The position numbers and the translations under genes are program-made. Shown here piece by piece: positions 1 through 7,280 of a DNA stretch of 38,195 nt. How positions within the stretch are numbered: the first letter of the stretch is position 1; each line of letters starts with the position of its first letter. Source of the stretch: a virus; IMG/VR virus record IMGVR_UViG_3300035698_009004, positions 1-38,195 of that record; one strand, given 5' to 3'. The notes under the pieces were generated by a model. That model made no database searches and was not told the DNA's origin. It saw only the letters and a program-made list of their open reading frames with translations.

Positions 1-216
1 GCTAGGGAAAATTCTTCGGTCGTGGCTAGGGAAAATTCTTCGGTCGTGGCTAGGGAAAATTCTTCGGTCGTGGCTTGGGGAAATTCTTCGGTCGAGGCTT
101 GGGGAAATTCTTCGGTCGTGGCTTGGGAAAATTCTTCGGTCGTGGCTAGGGGAAATTCTTCGGTCGAGGCTAGGGGAAATTCTTCGGTCGTGGCTAGGGG
201 AAATTCTTCGGTCGAG
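1..216 (+). repeat. 24-bp tandem repeat, nine copies
   Basis: Nine uninterrupted 24-bp units run from 1 to 216 and differ only at a few positions (AGGGAAAA, TGGGGAAA or AGGGGAAA, and CGTG or CGAG). There are no spacers. The unit length is a multiple of three and the substitutions keep the frame, so it is a coding repeat. The window edge cuts it, so the true copy number is unknown. Confidence 0.95.
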
Positions 217-240
217 GCTTTGGGAAGTGACACACGGTAA
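1..240 (+). CDS. Octapeptide-repeat protein, 3' end only
   Basis: The frame is open from the first base of the window to a TAA at 238-240, so this is the C-terminal part of a longer protein whose start lies outside. It consists of nine 8-residue units of the form A-[RW]-[EG]-N-S-S-V-[VE] and a degenerate tenth ending in GSDTR. The GTG at 22 is only a valine codon of the repeat and is unlikely to be the start. Short repeats with regularly placed Val, Ala and Asn often fold as beta-solenoids; that fold is inferred, not shown. Every unit contains Asn-Ser-Ser. I do not recognise a function. It reads in the same direction as the early genes that follow. Confidence 0.6.
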   Translation, partial: ARENSSVVARENSSVVARENSSVVAWGNSSVEAWGNSSVVAWENSSVVARGNSSVEARGNSSVVARGNSSVEALGSDTR

Positions 241-285
241 AATAATTTGCAAAAATACTCGGAGAGTGAGAAAGGAGGTGGTAAA

Positions 286-501
286 GTGAAACAGTTTTCA
301 GTAACAGCTTCTTATCAGGGATCGGAAACGACCATACCTATCAGAGCCCGGAACGATATGGGTGCGATGGTCATGGCGTCTAACATGATTCAAAAGAACT
401 ACGTTTCTGATAGGCGGTGGGAAAAAGGAAAAATTGTCGTCAAGACAAAAACAGGAAAAGCTGTAATGACAATCGAATCAGAAGACCAAGAAAAGGAATA
501 A
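286..501 (+). CDS. Hypothetical small early protein, 71 aa
   Basis: I chose the GTG at 286 because it follows a strong ribosome binding site, AAAGGAGGTG at 271-280. The frame is open further upstream from a TTG at 247, but that start has no such site. The product is a small, basic, probably beta-rich protein ending in an acidic tail (ESEDQEKE). I recognise no domain. The stop is four bases before the next ATG, so the two genes are probably co-transcribed and translationally coupled. Confidence 0.7.
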   Translation: MKQFSVTASYQGSETTIPIRARNDMGAMVMASNMIQKNYVSDRRWEKGKIVVKTKTGKAVMTIESEDQEKE

Positions 502-505
502 TGCC

Positions 506-913
506 ATGTCAAAGAAAACAGAGCAGGAGTTGCTGCAAGGGGTACTAGACGCGCGGAAGAAAGTGTCGGAAATCGACGAAATTCTTAAAAGCGCTAAGCA
601 AGTGAAAGCAGAAGCCGAAACAGCACTCATTGGACACATGGACGATACAGAGAAAACATCGTTTAAAAGCGCGATCTTTCCTTGTACCGTTACCAAGAAG
701 GAAACGCTCTATGTCTCGTTGGATAAAGAGAACAGGGACGAAGCGTTACGTTTCGTCGAAGAAGATTGTGGCCGTGGTGATGTTATCAAAAGAACCATTC
801 ACAATAAAACACTGTCTTCGTTCATAGGGCTAAGGTTAAAAGAAGCAGAACATGTTCCGCAAGAATTGTTCAAGTATTATTTCAAACCGGAACTATCAAT
901 CAGAATGAATTAA
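506..913 (+). CDS. Hypothetical early phage protein with N-terminal coiled coil
   Basis: A 135-residue protein. Residues 1-45 form a charged helix rich in Lys, Glu and Ala that should be a coiled coil, followed by an alpha/beta part containing TVTKKETLYVSLDKE. This layout resembles small early phage proteins found beside recombination and ssDNA-binding genes (for example Gp157-like proteins), but the similarity is too weak to assign a family. It lies between a small early gene and the probable ssDNA-binding protein, so a role in DNA metabolism is plausible but inferred only from position. Confidence 0.65.
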   Translation: MSKKTEQELLQGVLDARKKVSEIDEILKSAKQVKAEAETALIGHMDDTEKTSFKSAIFPCTVTKKETLYVSLDKENRDEALRFVEEDCGRGDVIKRTIHNKTLSSFIGLRLKEAEHVPQELFKYYFKPELSIRMN

Positions 914-946
914 TATTAATCACTGTCTTATTTGGAGGGTTTTATT

Positions 947-1735
947 ATGGACGAAGAAAGAAAAGATGTTACGTTACAAGAAGAAACAAGTCAAGCGTTA
1001 CGTACAACCGGCGGTGCCGGAGCGCCGGCAGGATTCGATGATGTTGAACGAGAAGATATTAAGATGCCTCGTTTAGCGGTCCTGCAAGCCATGTCGGAAA
1101 TCGTTACAGAAGGGAAAGGGAAAATGGGACAGCTCGCTAATTCCATCACAAAAGAAGTTTATGGCGACAGCGTTGATTTTATTTCATTGTTCCTTTTCAA
1201 ATCAAGAGTTCAGTTTGAAGTTGGCCGCGGTCTTGTTATGCTTTCACTTGACAACCAGACCGTTACATTCGGAGTTGAGGAGTTCGAGCAATATACCGGA
1301 CTGCCGGTATCGAAAGTACCCGGGACTGAATGGATTGGCAAAGAGCCGCCAACGTTTAACCTTGTGTATAACTTTCCTTGTTTGCTGACAGGGGAAAGAA
1401 TTAAAGGGTTCCCGATATCCTTATCGTTAATGAGGACAGGAACAAAAGCTGCGAAAGACTTCATATCAATGGCGAGGTTTGCCAATGAAGATATGTTCGC
1501 AAGAGTTTACACAATCAAGTCACGGATCGAGAAGAACGATAAAGGAACTTTTGCTGTTCCCTACATTGAATTCTCTAGAAGATGTAATGATGAAGAATAC
1601 GAAATTGCCCGAAAATGGTTTGGTGAATTGTTCAAGAAGAAAAGCAATATCGAAGTTGATCTTGGCGAAGAACCATTGGCAACCGCAGGAGAAGGAAACG
1701 AAGTAGATCCAAACGCAGGAAGTTTCGAAGATTAA
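947..1735 (+). CDS. Probable ssDNA-binding / recombination accessory protein
   Basis: The ATG at 947 follows GGAGGG at 934-939; the frame also opens at a TTG at 932, which lies inside that site and is unlikely. The 262-residue product has a flexible Gly/Ala-rich N-terminus, then DVEREDIKMPRLAVLQAMS, a pattern common in phage proteins encoded next to replication genes and often annotated as ssDNA-binding. The C-terminus is low-complexity and acidic (ends EVDPNAGSFED), as in many ssDNA-binding proteins that recruit partners through an acidic tail. The primase-helicase gene follows 60 bases downstream. The function is inferred from pattern, tail and neighbour; I see no diagnostic OB-fold motif. 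Confidence 0.5.
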   Translation: MDEERKDVTLQEETSQALRTTGGAGAPAGFDDVEREDIKMPRLAVLQAMSEIVTEGKGKMGQLANSITKEVYGDSVDFISLFLFKSRVQFEVGRGLVMLSLDNQTVTFGVEEFEQYTGLPVSKVPGTEWIGKEPPTFNLVYNFPCLLTGERIKGFPISLSLMRTGTKAAKDFISMARFANEDMFARVYTIKSRIEKNDKGTFAVPYIEFSRRCNDEEYEIARKWFGELFKKKSNIEVDLGEEPLATAGEGNEVDPNAGSFED

Positions 1736-1746
1736 AAGTTAAACCA

Positions 1747-1774
1747 ATATGGGGGCCCGCAAAGGTCCCCATAT
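1747..1774 (+). terminator. Perfect hairpin between ssb-like and primase-helicase genes
   Basis: Arms 1747-1757 and 1764-1774 pair over 11 bp with one G-U pair around the 6-base loop CGCAAA, followed by the T-rich bases TTATTT. It lies 12 bases after the upstream stop and ends just before the ribosome binding site of the primase-helicase gene. It could be a weak terminator or attenuator, or an mRNA-stabilising stem. An ATG at 1749 lies inside the stem, which argues against that codon as the primase-helicase start. Confidence 0.6.
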
Positions 1775-1796
1775 TTATTTGAAAGGATCTACTTAC

Positions 1797-4442
1797 ATGA
1801 GTCAACAGCTATTCGAGGAGTTGTTTAAAGGACGAAACGATTGTTACGGCATGAATCAATTGTGCCTCAAAGAAGCATTGACCTCAGAAGTATATAAGAA
1901 ACATATTGAAGGATTTCAGCGTATAGGTATATACCCTATTATTGATAAGAAATTTACTACATGGATTGCATGTGATATTGACGACAACGATTTTATAAAA
2001 GCAAAGGACATCCAATCCAAAGCAAAGCATTTAGGGTTAGAATCATATATCGAACGGTCGAAGTCGAAAGGGTTTCACGTATGGACATTCTTTGATCAAA
2101 ATGTTGAGTGTGTCAAACCACGATTGATTTTTGAAATGATTTTAAAAGAACTCGATTTCGTATGCGAACTGTTTCCGAAGCAAGATGAAACGAGTACGGA
2201 CAGCCCGTATGGCAACTTTATATTCCTACCTTTATTCGGAGGCAGCGTTCGGTCAGGTAAAAACATTTTTGTTGATAGCCGGGATAAACCAATTATTGAG
2301 GATATTTCCGGCCTTAATAAAATCGTTGTTAATAAATCTTCGTTACTTGATGAGATCATTGACCTCAACGAACTTGTCCGGAGAGAATCTTTTAATCCTA
2401 GTACCGACACAGATCAACCCACGTTCCGGCCATTACTTAAAAGCCCGCCGTGTATTGAAAAACTTAAATCACAAGGCGTACAATCAGGACAACGTAACGA
2501 CGCGTGTTTTCGTTTAGCTATTTATTATAAGCAAAGGAAAATGCCATTAGATGATTCTCTTGCTCTCATTACTAACTGGAACGTAAAGAATGAGAATCCT
2601 TTATCTTATAAAGAAATACAGAAAGTAGTGGACTCTGTATTCAAAGGAAACTATAAAGCTTTCTCTTGTGATACCGCTACGTTAATGGAATTCTGCGATA
2701 AAGATAATTGTCCTATCATCCATTCGCATGATAAGAAAAAGAATATCGCTGAAGGCATTATTACAATGACGTTTCGTAACGACGCGGTTATGCTGTTCCG
2801 TAAAAAAGATTATGAATTCCGTTTCTCTAATTTCGAGTTCACAAAATCGGGTAAGTTCAAAGCATCGTTGACATTATCCCGGGGTAAGACAATGTTGTTA
2901 AGAGATTTTATTAATCTCGGTATGTTAAGTAACCGGCAGAAGTTTGTTAAAGCGGCCGGGGATGAAGACATCGATCTTGACCTGGTTAATTTAGAAGAAC
3001 TCATTCGTAAACAAATCGAGAAAGAAGCTAAAGATAAGATCCTCGAATCGAAACAGCCGTACATGATGACAGAAATGGAAAAAGAAGAAACATTGTCTTT
3101 TTTAAAGAACACACCAAATATATTGGGTAAGGTTATTGAGACAACAAATAATTTAGGTGTTATCGGTGAAGAAACATTGAGGTTAATGATCTACCTTTGT
3201 TATACATCCAGGATAACAGCAGAACCGTTATCTGTAACCGTGAAAGGAGAAGCGTCAAGTGGAAAGTCATTTGCATGTCAGAATATTCAAAAGCTTATCC
3301 CAGAAGAAGGATACCACTTCATCACTAGGGCCACTCAAAATGCCTTCTACCATTTACCGGAAGATGGGATGCAGCACCGTATCATATACATCAATGAAGT
3401 GCAGGGGTCAGAAAGTGCAGATTATTCGATCCGTACCGCACAATCAGAAGGCGACTTGATTTTAATGATGCCGATTAAAGATCAGGCGACCGGTAATATG
3501 GAAACCGTCACGAAGCGCGTCAAGGGCCCGGTCGGGTTTATGATAACGACTACCAAAGCCCGTATGCACAACGAGAATGAAACACGAAACTTTTCAATTT
3601 ACTCTGATGATTCACCTTCATTGACAAGAAAGATCGGGGACATTACAACGCGGAAAGCGTTAGGGGAAGAATTCAAATTAGACGAGAAACAAATTAATCT
3701 ATGGAAAAATATTCAAAGGTTATTGAGTTCAGAATTCAAAGTTATTATTCCTTATGCTAGAGAAGTGTTTGCTTCCTTTCCTGATAAACCCGTGAGGATC
3801 CGCAGAGATCGGGAACGGTTTCGTTGTCTTATTGAAATTGTTACAATACTGCACCAATACCACCGGGAACAGAAGAAGCATGAGAAGTCCGGCAAAACGT
3901 TATTGCTGTCAACGTTGGCAGATTATCACATTGCCAAAACGATTGCCGGTAATGTATTGACGCAAACGATCTTTGAGTTGAGCCCTATTGCTGAGGAGTT
4001 ATGGAAAATCATTCAGCGTAAGAATGAGGAGTACCCGACCGAAGTGCGGACGGAAAGCGACGAGCATGGTGATATGTTTACTTATACGTTTCAGTATAAG
4101 GACCTTGCACACGAAACCGGATGGAAAACAGAAAAGGTTAAGAAATGGATCTATGCGTTAATCGCAAACGGGTTAATTGAGTACGCTGAATCTGCCGGCG
4201 GAAAAGGTGGGCGTGGAAAAGCTTCAACGTTCCAGATAACCAAGACAAAAGACGGCCGAGACTTTTCAACGAAATCGTTAAATTTTCTTCCGGACGTGCA
4301 GGTACTTTATGAACATCATCCCTGCAGTAAGGACATCTTTTATGATCCGTTTACCGGTGAACATATTGACATTGAAACGTTGGATGCACCCGCTGGATTA
4401 CTGCCCGAAAAGAACGAAAATGATGAGGATTGGAATGAGTAA
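1797..4442 (+). CDS. Primase-helicase: archaeo-eukaryotic-type primase fused to P-loop ATPase
   Basis: An 881-residue replication protein. I start it at the ATG at 1797, after AAAGGA at 1782-1787. Residues about 1-180 look like an archaeo-eukaryotic primase domain of the TOTE/prim-pol type: the metal-binding D-x-D is CDIDD at about 60-62, the S-x-x-x-H motif is SKGFH ending at His94, and a third acidic position sits in NIFVD at about 160. A helical primase C-terminal segment follows, with three cysteines (about 291, 300 and 305) that could bind metal. The ATPase core has Walker A GEASSGKS at 484-491 and Walker B IIYINE at 529-534. The C-terminus looks like a winged-helix DNA-binding region. 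It probably primes and unwinds at the repeat-rich region just downstream. No DNA polymerase gene is visible in this window. Confidence 0.85.
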   Translation: MSQQLFEELFKGRNDCYGMNQLCLKEALTSEVYKKHIEGFQRIGIYPIIDKKFTTWIACDIDDNDFIKAKDIQSKAKHLGLESYIERSKSKGFHVWTFFDQNVECVKPRLIFEMILKELDFVCELFPKQDETSTDSPYGNFIFLPLFGGSVRSGKNIFVDSRDKPIIEDISGLNKIVVNKSSLLDEIIDLNELVRRESFNPSTDTDQPTFRPLLKSPPCIEKLKSQGVQSGQRNDACFRLAIYYKQRKMPLDDSLALITNWNVKNENPLSYKEIQKVVDSVFKGNYKAFSCDTATLMEFCDKDNCPIIHSHDKKKNIAEGIITMTFRNDAVMLFRKKDYEFRFSNFEFTKSGKFKASLTLSRGKTMLLRDFINLGMLSNRQKFVKAAGDEDIDLDLVNLEELIRKQIEKEAKDKILESKQPYMMTEMEKEETLSFLKNTPNILGKVIETTNNLGVIGEETLRLMIYLCYTSRITAEPLSVTVKGEASSGKSFACQNIQKLIPEEGYHFITRATQNAFYHLPEDGMQHRIIYINEVQGSESADYSIRTAQSEGDLILMMPIKDQATGNMETVTKRVKGPVGFMITTTKARMHNENETRNFSIYSDDSPSLTRKIGDITTRKALGEEFKLDEKQINLWKNIQRLLSSEFKVIIPYAREVFASFPDKPVRIRRDRERFRCLIEIVTILHQYHREQKKHEKSGKTLLLSTLADYHIAKTIAGNVLTQTIFELSPIAEELWKIIQRKNEEYPTEVRTESDEHGDMFTYTFQYKDLAHETGWKTEKVKKWIYALIANGLIEYAESAGGKGGRGKASTFQITKTKDGRDFSTKSLNFLPDVQVLYEHHPCSKDIFYDPFTGEHIDIETLDAPAGLLPEKNENDEDWNE

Positions 4443-4903
4443 ATATATACATATATTCTATGCTAAAAAAATTGCTAAACCGTTAAAACCGTTACTTTGG
4501 CACATAACGGTTTATTTTGACCTTAAACCATTGGTATCAAAAGAAAATGCCTAAACCGTTATACTACGACGGTTTTCACGTATGCTTTTTTTTTATTTTA
4601 ATTTTCGAAAAAAATATTTTCCTCGTGTAAAAACCGTAACGGTATAACGGTTTAGCAAAATCTGATGTAAAGCAAAGGGGCATATCATGTTGCGTCAATA
4701 CTCGACGACAAACGAATCAAATGTGTTATATACCAAGGGTTTATACCGGGAAATAAACCGTTACGAAACCGTTACACGCGCGTAACGGTTTACGGAGGCC
4801 GTCATATATACCCTAGATAGTATTACTTATATTATAATAATACTTAATATTAATACTATAAAGAATAATAATACTACCAACACAAAAGTTAAGGAAAATT
4901 TCT
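4443..4903. other. Candidate replication origin: iteron-like repeats plus AT-rich tract
   Basis: There is no convincing gene here. The 9-mer AAACCGTTA occurs at 4477-4485, 4486-4494 (directly adjacent), 4553-4561, 4755-4763 and 4766-4774. Its inverse TAACGGTTT is at 4505-4513, 4645-4653 and 4783-4791, with partial copies at 4631-4643 and 4569-4576. The arms at 4766-4775 and 4782-4791 form a perfect 10-bp inverted repeat. About 75 bp of almost pure A/T follows (4803-4880), as expected for an unwinding element. Repeats of an initiator site next to an AT-rich tract, just downstream of a primase-helicase gene, is the usual layout of a phage or plasmid origin. An operator array is the main alternative. 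Confidence 0.6.
4553..4594 (+). terminator. Possible weak terminator after primase-helicase
   Basis: AAACCGT at 4553-4559 and ACGGTTT at 4569-4575 pair around a 9-base loop, with a run of nine T at 4586-4594. The ten-base gap between stem and T-run is longer than usual, and the same bases belong to the origin-like repeats, so a terminator role is only possible. Confidence 0.3.
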
Positions 4904-5212
4904 ATGCTAGATAATGTTTCAGAATTCAAGAAAAAATATGACGGTTTTCGAGAGGCCATGGACTACATGAATAAGCATGTTGCGACATTGAAAAAGGATC
5001 CCGAACGGTGGCAAATTATCCTTTTAAATTTCAAAAATAAATACGAAATACCTCTTGACAAAGCATGGGAAATTTTGAACGAAGAAGAACAGAAAAAGTT
5101 CTTCACATTATACACATTCCGCAGGGAATCAGCGGAAGATGAAATGGAACGGTTTAAGAAAACTGCTGAGTTTTTTGCAGGTGGAAAGATCGTCGGATTT
5201 AAAAACAAGTAA
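4904..5212 (+). CDS. Hypothetical protein, 102 aa, helical
   Basis: An ATG preceded by AAGGA at 4891-4895. The product is strongly helical and charged (for example MERFKKTAEFF) with no cysteine, signal or recognised motif. It is the first gene after the origin-like region and may open a second early transcription unit with the genes that follow, the next one beginning 13 bases downstream. Function unknown. Confidence 0.7.
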   Translation: MLDNVSEFKKKYDGFREAMDYMNKHVATLKKDPERWQIILLNFKNKYEIPLDKAWEILNEEEQKKFFTLYTFRRESAEDEMERFKKTAEFFAGGKIVGFKNK

Positions 5213-5225
5213 ACAGGGGGATCAT

Positions 5226-5771
5226 ATGAAAATAACATTGAATTCGGTAAAAGCAAAAGTGCCATGTAAAGAAGCATATCAATGGTCTGTCAATAGGTTG
5301 AAAGGAAAAGAAGACGAAGACGTTGTTCCTTTCATACAAGCGGCTATGGCGGAAGATAAACTGGAATGGTCGAATTGGTTTATCGCAAGAGTCTTTAATT
5401 ATCAACAGCAATTAAAATACGCTGTGTTCGCGGCGGAACAGGTTCTTGATGTTTACGAAAAAGAATTTCCCGGAGATACTAGGCCAAGAAATGCTATTGA
5501 ATCCGCAAAAGAATGTATCAATAACTCGAGTGAAGAAAACACGAAGAAGGCTCTCGACGCTGGCAACAAAGCTTTATTCGCTTCGTCATTATTAGAAGAA
5601 GGTTTCGCATCTTGTGCCGCAAGTTCCGCGGCCTTTGCGGCCCAAACTGTTTTCTGTGATACGTCGTTAGGACTATCTGCATACGCAGTAGATCGCGCTG
5701 TCAAGGCATCTGTTGATATAGATGAAATGTATATTAAAATTTTAAACTACGGGATCGAATTAATAAAATAG
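5226..5771 (+). CDS. Imm5-like helical protein of unknown role
   Basis: The ATG at 5226 follows GGGGGA at 5215-5220. The frame is open back to 5139, but that stretch overlaps the previous gene and is not used. The 181-residue product is all-helical. It contains AAEQVLDVYEKEFPGDTRPR followed by AIESAKE, then Ala-rich helices with several Cys. That A-E-x-V-L...P-x-D-x-R-P-R-x-A-I pattern is typical of proteins annotated as Imm5-like immunity proteins, which also occur in phages and elsewhere without a toxin. I see no cognate toxin nearby, so an immunity or anti-defence role is only a possibility. Confidence 0.6.
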   Translation: MKITLNSVKAKVPCKEAYQWSVNRLKGKEDEDVVPFIQAAMAEDKLEWSNWFIARVFNYQQQLKYAVFAAEQVLDVYEKEFPGDTRPRNAIESAKECINNSSEENTKKALDAGNKALFASSLLEEGFASCAASSAAFAAQTVFCDTSLGLSAYAVDRAVKASVDIDEMYIKILNYGIELIK

Positions 5772-5785
5772 GGAGGAGGTGTACT

Positions 5786-5923
5786 ATGGCCGCATTGTTA
5801 TTTTTAATAAGTCTCGCGTTTCTTTTTATGGGTCTTTGGCCGGTAACAATTCTTTTATTTGTCGGTGCCTTGATTGTAAACGCGATTGATAAAAGCAATC
5901 AAAGAAGACAAAGGAGACGGTGA
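5786..5923 (+). CDS. Small membrane protein, 45 aa
   Basis: A short ORF with an excellent ribosome binding site (GGGAGGAGGT, 5771-5780). Residues 2-33 form one long or two short hydrophobic helices, and the C-terminus is strongly basic (QRRQRRR), predicting an inner-membrane protein with a cytoplasmic tail. Its stop at 5921-5923 is two bases before the ATG of the PEP-CTERM gene, and that gene's ribosome binding site lies inside this ORF, so the two are coupled. A holin-like, superinfection or export accessory role is possible but unsupported. Confidence 0.65.
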   Translation: MAALLFLISLAFLFMGLWPVTILLFVGALIVNAIDKSNQRRQRRR

Positions 5924-5925
5924 AA

Positions 5926-6546
5926 ATGAAGAAGAAAATGTTTTTATTAGGGGCCTGCTTACTCGGTGCGTCTTTAATTAGTCAGAGTAATGCGGATGCT
6001 ATGCTTATTCTTACATTCGACGAGATACGTTCAAAAAGGACTTATCAGGAAATGAGTGATTTATCAAGAAGATTGATTGAAACAAACAGTCCTTGGATAT
6101 TGAAAGATATCGATACAGGACTTGTTTGGAATCATAGTGGTAATTATACTCACATGACGTATCGAAAGATCGAATCGCAGATACAAGCGACACATAAACA
6201 TTTTGCAAATGATTATGAGATGGGAACGCTGTCAACGTTTTTCAAAAGCCTTCCGGATCCTGATGATAGAGGTATTTATTCCGCGAGCCTGACAACTGTT
6301 TTAGGTGGTTCGAGAGATAATCCTTTTGCAGGCATGATTAATTCAGACAATTCTGAATATGCTAGAGTTGCGGGTTGTTATCCAGGCGAGGGATGTTCAT
6401 GGGGCGTTGGTGGTAGCGGTAACAAAGATACTTGGAACGACCAGGCGGTAGGTGCTTGGGTAGTGAACTCTTCTCCCGAGCCGGCAACAATGGTTCTTTT
6501 TGGAGTAGGGCTAGTTGGATTATTATTAAAACGTAGGAAATGCTAA
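5926..6546 (+). CDS. Secreted PEP-CTERM protein (exosortase substrate)
   Basis: I use the ATG at 5926, which follows AAGGAGA at 5911-5917, instead of the GTG at 5920. The 206-residue product has a Sec signal peptide (KKKMFLLGACLLGASLIS, cleavage near SNADA). The body contains DIDTGLVW and GAWVV patterns seen in other PEP-CTERM proteins. The C-terminus is a complete sorting signal: PEPATM, then a hydrophobic helix (VLFGVGLVGLLL), then basic KRRKC. In bacteria such tails are recognised by exosortase, with the protein anchored in or released through the envelope. The gene is probably host-derived cargo that changes the infected cell surface; that role is inferred. Confidence 0.85.
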   Translation: MKKKMFLLGACLLGASLISQSNADAMLILTFDEIRSKRTYQEMSDLSRRLIETNSPWILKDIDTGLVWNHSGNYTHMTYRKIESQIQATHKHFANDYEMGTLSTFFKSLPDPDDRGIYSASLTTVLGGSRDNPFAGMINSDNSEYARVAGCYPGEGCSWGVGGSGNKDTWNDQAVGAWVVNSSPEPATMVLFGVGLVGLLLKRRKC

Positions 6547-6703
6547 CACTACCCACAAAACACATGGGGAACATGCAAAATAATAGAAATCCTCACGCAC
6601 CACGTTGCACTGGTGCCACGTTCTCAGGATTTTCGGGCATGGATACGCCGGATTCAGCAGGGGCAATCCTCACGCGATTGGTGGGAAATTAAGGAAATTG
6701 GAT
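6547..6703 (+). other. Non-coding leader with short repeats
   Basis: A 157-base stretch without a convincing gene. The string AATCCTCACGC occurs near 6588 and again near 6664, and GCACCA (6597-6602) can pair with TGGTGC (6611-6616) over an 8-base loop. It may contain regulatory RNA structure for the small genes downstream. I see no tRNA features in it. Confidence 0.35.
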
Positions 6704-6820
6704 ATGGCAAAAGAAATTGAAAATCATGGGATTAAAAAGGTATGCGTTTCTGAATGGCGGGAATGTCATTGTATTCAAATAGAAAACATTTTTAAAGACG
6801 TAGCAAAAAAGGAGAAATGA
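6704..6820 (+). CDS. Hypothetical small protein, 38 aa
   Basis: The ATG at 6704 follows TAAGGAAA at about 6690-6697. The frame is open further upstream from a TTG at 6605 through sequence that looks non-coding. The peptide is short and basic, with two cysteines spaced CHC. It sits just before the zinc-ribbon gene, whose ribosome binding site lies inside its last codons. No function recognised; it may be only a leader ORF. Confidence 0.45.
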   Translation: MAKEIENHGIKKVCVSEWRECHCIQIENIFKDVAKKEK

Positions 6821-6822
6821 AA

Positions 6823-7008
6823 ATGCCAACGTGTAATAATTGCCGGCCAAAACTGGAAATGGTTTTAATAAAAAAGAGTAGCGGGGATGTTTATCGCTGT
6901 CCTTTATGTAAAAATGAAGTTCCGGTAGAAGAAGTTGATGCCAGGAATGTATGTCCCATTCATAAACAATTAGTAACTCAATGTGATTGTGAGAGTCATG
7001 CGTTATAA
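6823..7008 (+). CDS. Small zinc-ribbon protein
   Basis: I place the start at the ATG at 6823, eight bases after GGAG at 6811-6814; an ATG at 6817 is too close to that site. The 61-residue product has C-x2-C (CNNC), then CPLC, then CPIH and CDC, so two Cys pairs and further Cys/His ligands suggest one or two small zinc-binding ribbons. Such proteins often bind nucleic acid or act as adaptors; the target is unknown. Confidence 0.65.
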   Translation: MPTCNNCRPKLEMVLIKKSSGDVYRCPLCKNEVPVEEVDARNVCPIHKQLVTQCDCESHAL

Positions 7009-7023
7009 AAGAAAGGAATTGCT

Positions 7024-7206
7024 ATGCCTGAAAAAGAGAGGCACATGCTTCATGTCAATTCGATAATGTCTGAACTTATCCTTGAAAATAAAAAGACGGA
7101 AGACGAAAAGTATAAATTGGCTTACCTCGACGGTGTTTTGGATTTTTATAACAGGATGAAAGAAGATGATATTATTATTAGAAAAAAAATAAGGAGACGA
7201 AGTTAA
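7024..7206 (+). CDS. Hypothetical small charged protein, 60 aa
   Basis: A good ribosome binding site (GAAAGGA, 7011-7017) precedes the ATG. The product is helical and charged and ends in a basic cluster (RKKIRRRS). It is the last gene of the left arm, and its final codons form one arm of the bidirectional terminator that separates it from the convergent late operon. No function recognised. Confidence 0.6.
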   Translation: MPEKERHMLHVNSIMSELILENKKTEDEKYKLAYLDGVLDFYNRMKEDDIIIRKKIRRRS

Positions 7207-7224
7207 TCGACTCCTTATTGTTTG
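7181..7224. terminator. Bidirectional intrinsic terminator between convergent arms
   Basis: AATAAGGAG (7188-7196) pairs with CTCCTTATT (7211-7219), extended inside by C-G and G-C pairs after one mismatch, with loop 7200-7207. Eight A at 7182-7189 give a U-run for transcripts coming from the right arm, so termination should be strongest on the minus strand; on the plus strand the stem is followed by GTTT. The position between two convergent gene sets fits. Confidence 0.8.
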
Positions 7225-7280
7225 GAAGTTTTCTCTACAGCTAGAATAAGCAAAAGCATGAAGACGATATTCTTAATCTC

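Noticed and set aside
1-216. CRISPR array
   Set aside because: The 24-bp units follow each other directly with no spacers and keep an open reading frame.
4687-4785. 32-codon ORF after an AAAGGGG site inside the origin-like region
   Set aside because: The codons overlap several AAACCGTTA repeats and the peptide has no recognisable pattern; the ribosome-binding-like bases may be chance.
6605-6703. Upstream extension of the 38-residue ORF from a TTG
   Set aside because: No ribosome binding site and the sequence looks like an untranslated leader; the ATG at 6704 is better placed.
6586-6703. tRNA gene in the leader with short stems
   Set aside because: No acceptor stem, T-arm consensus or anticodon arm can be drawn.
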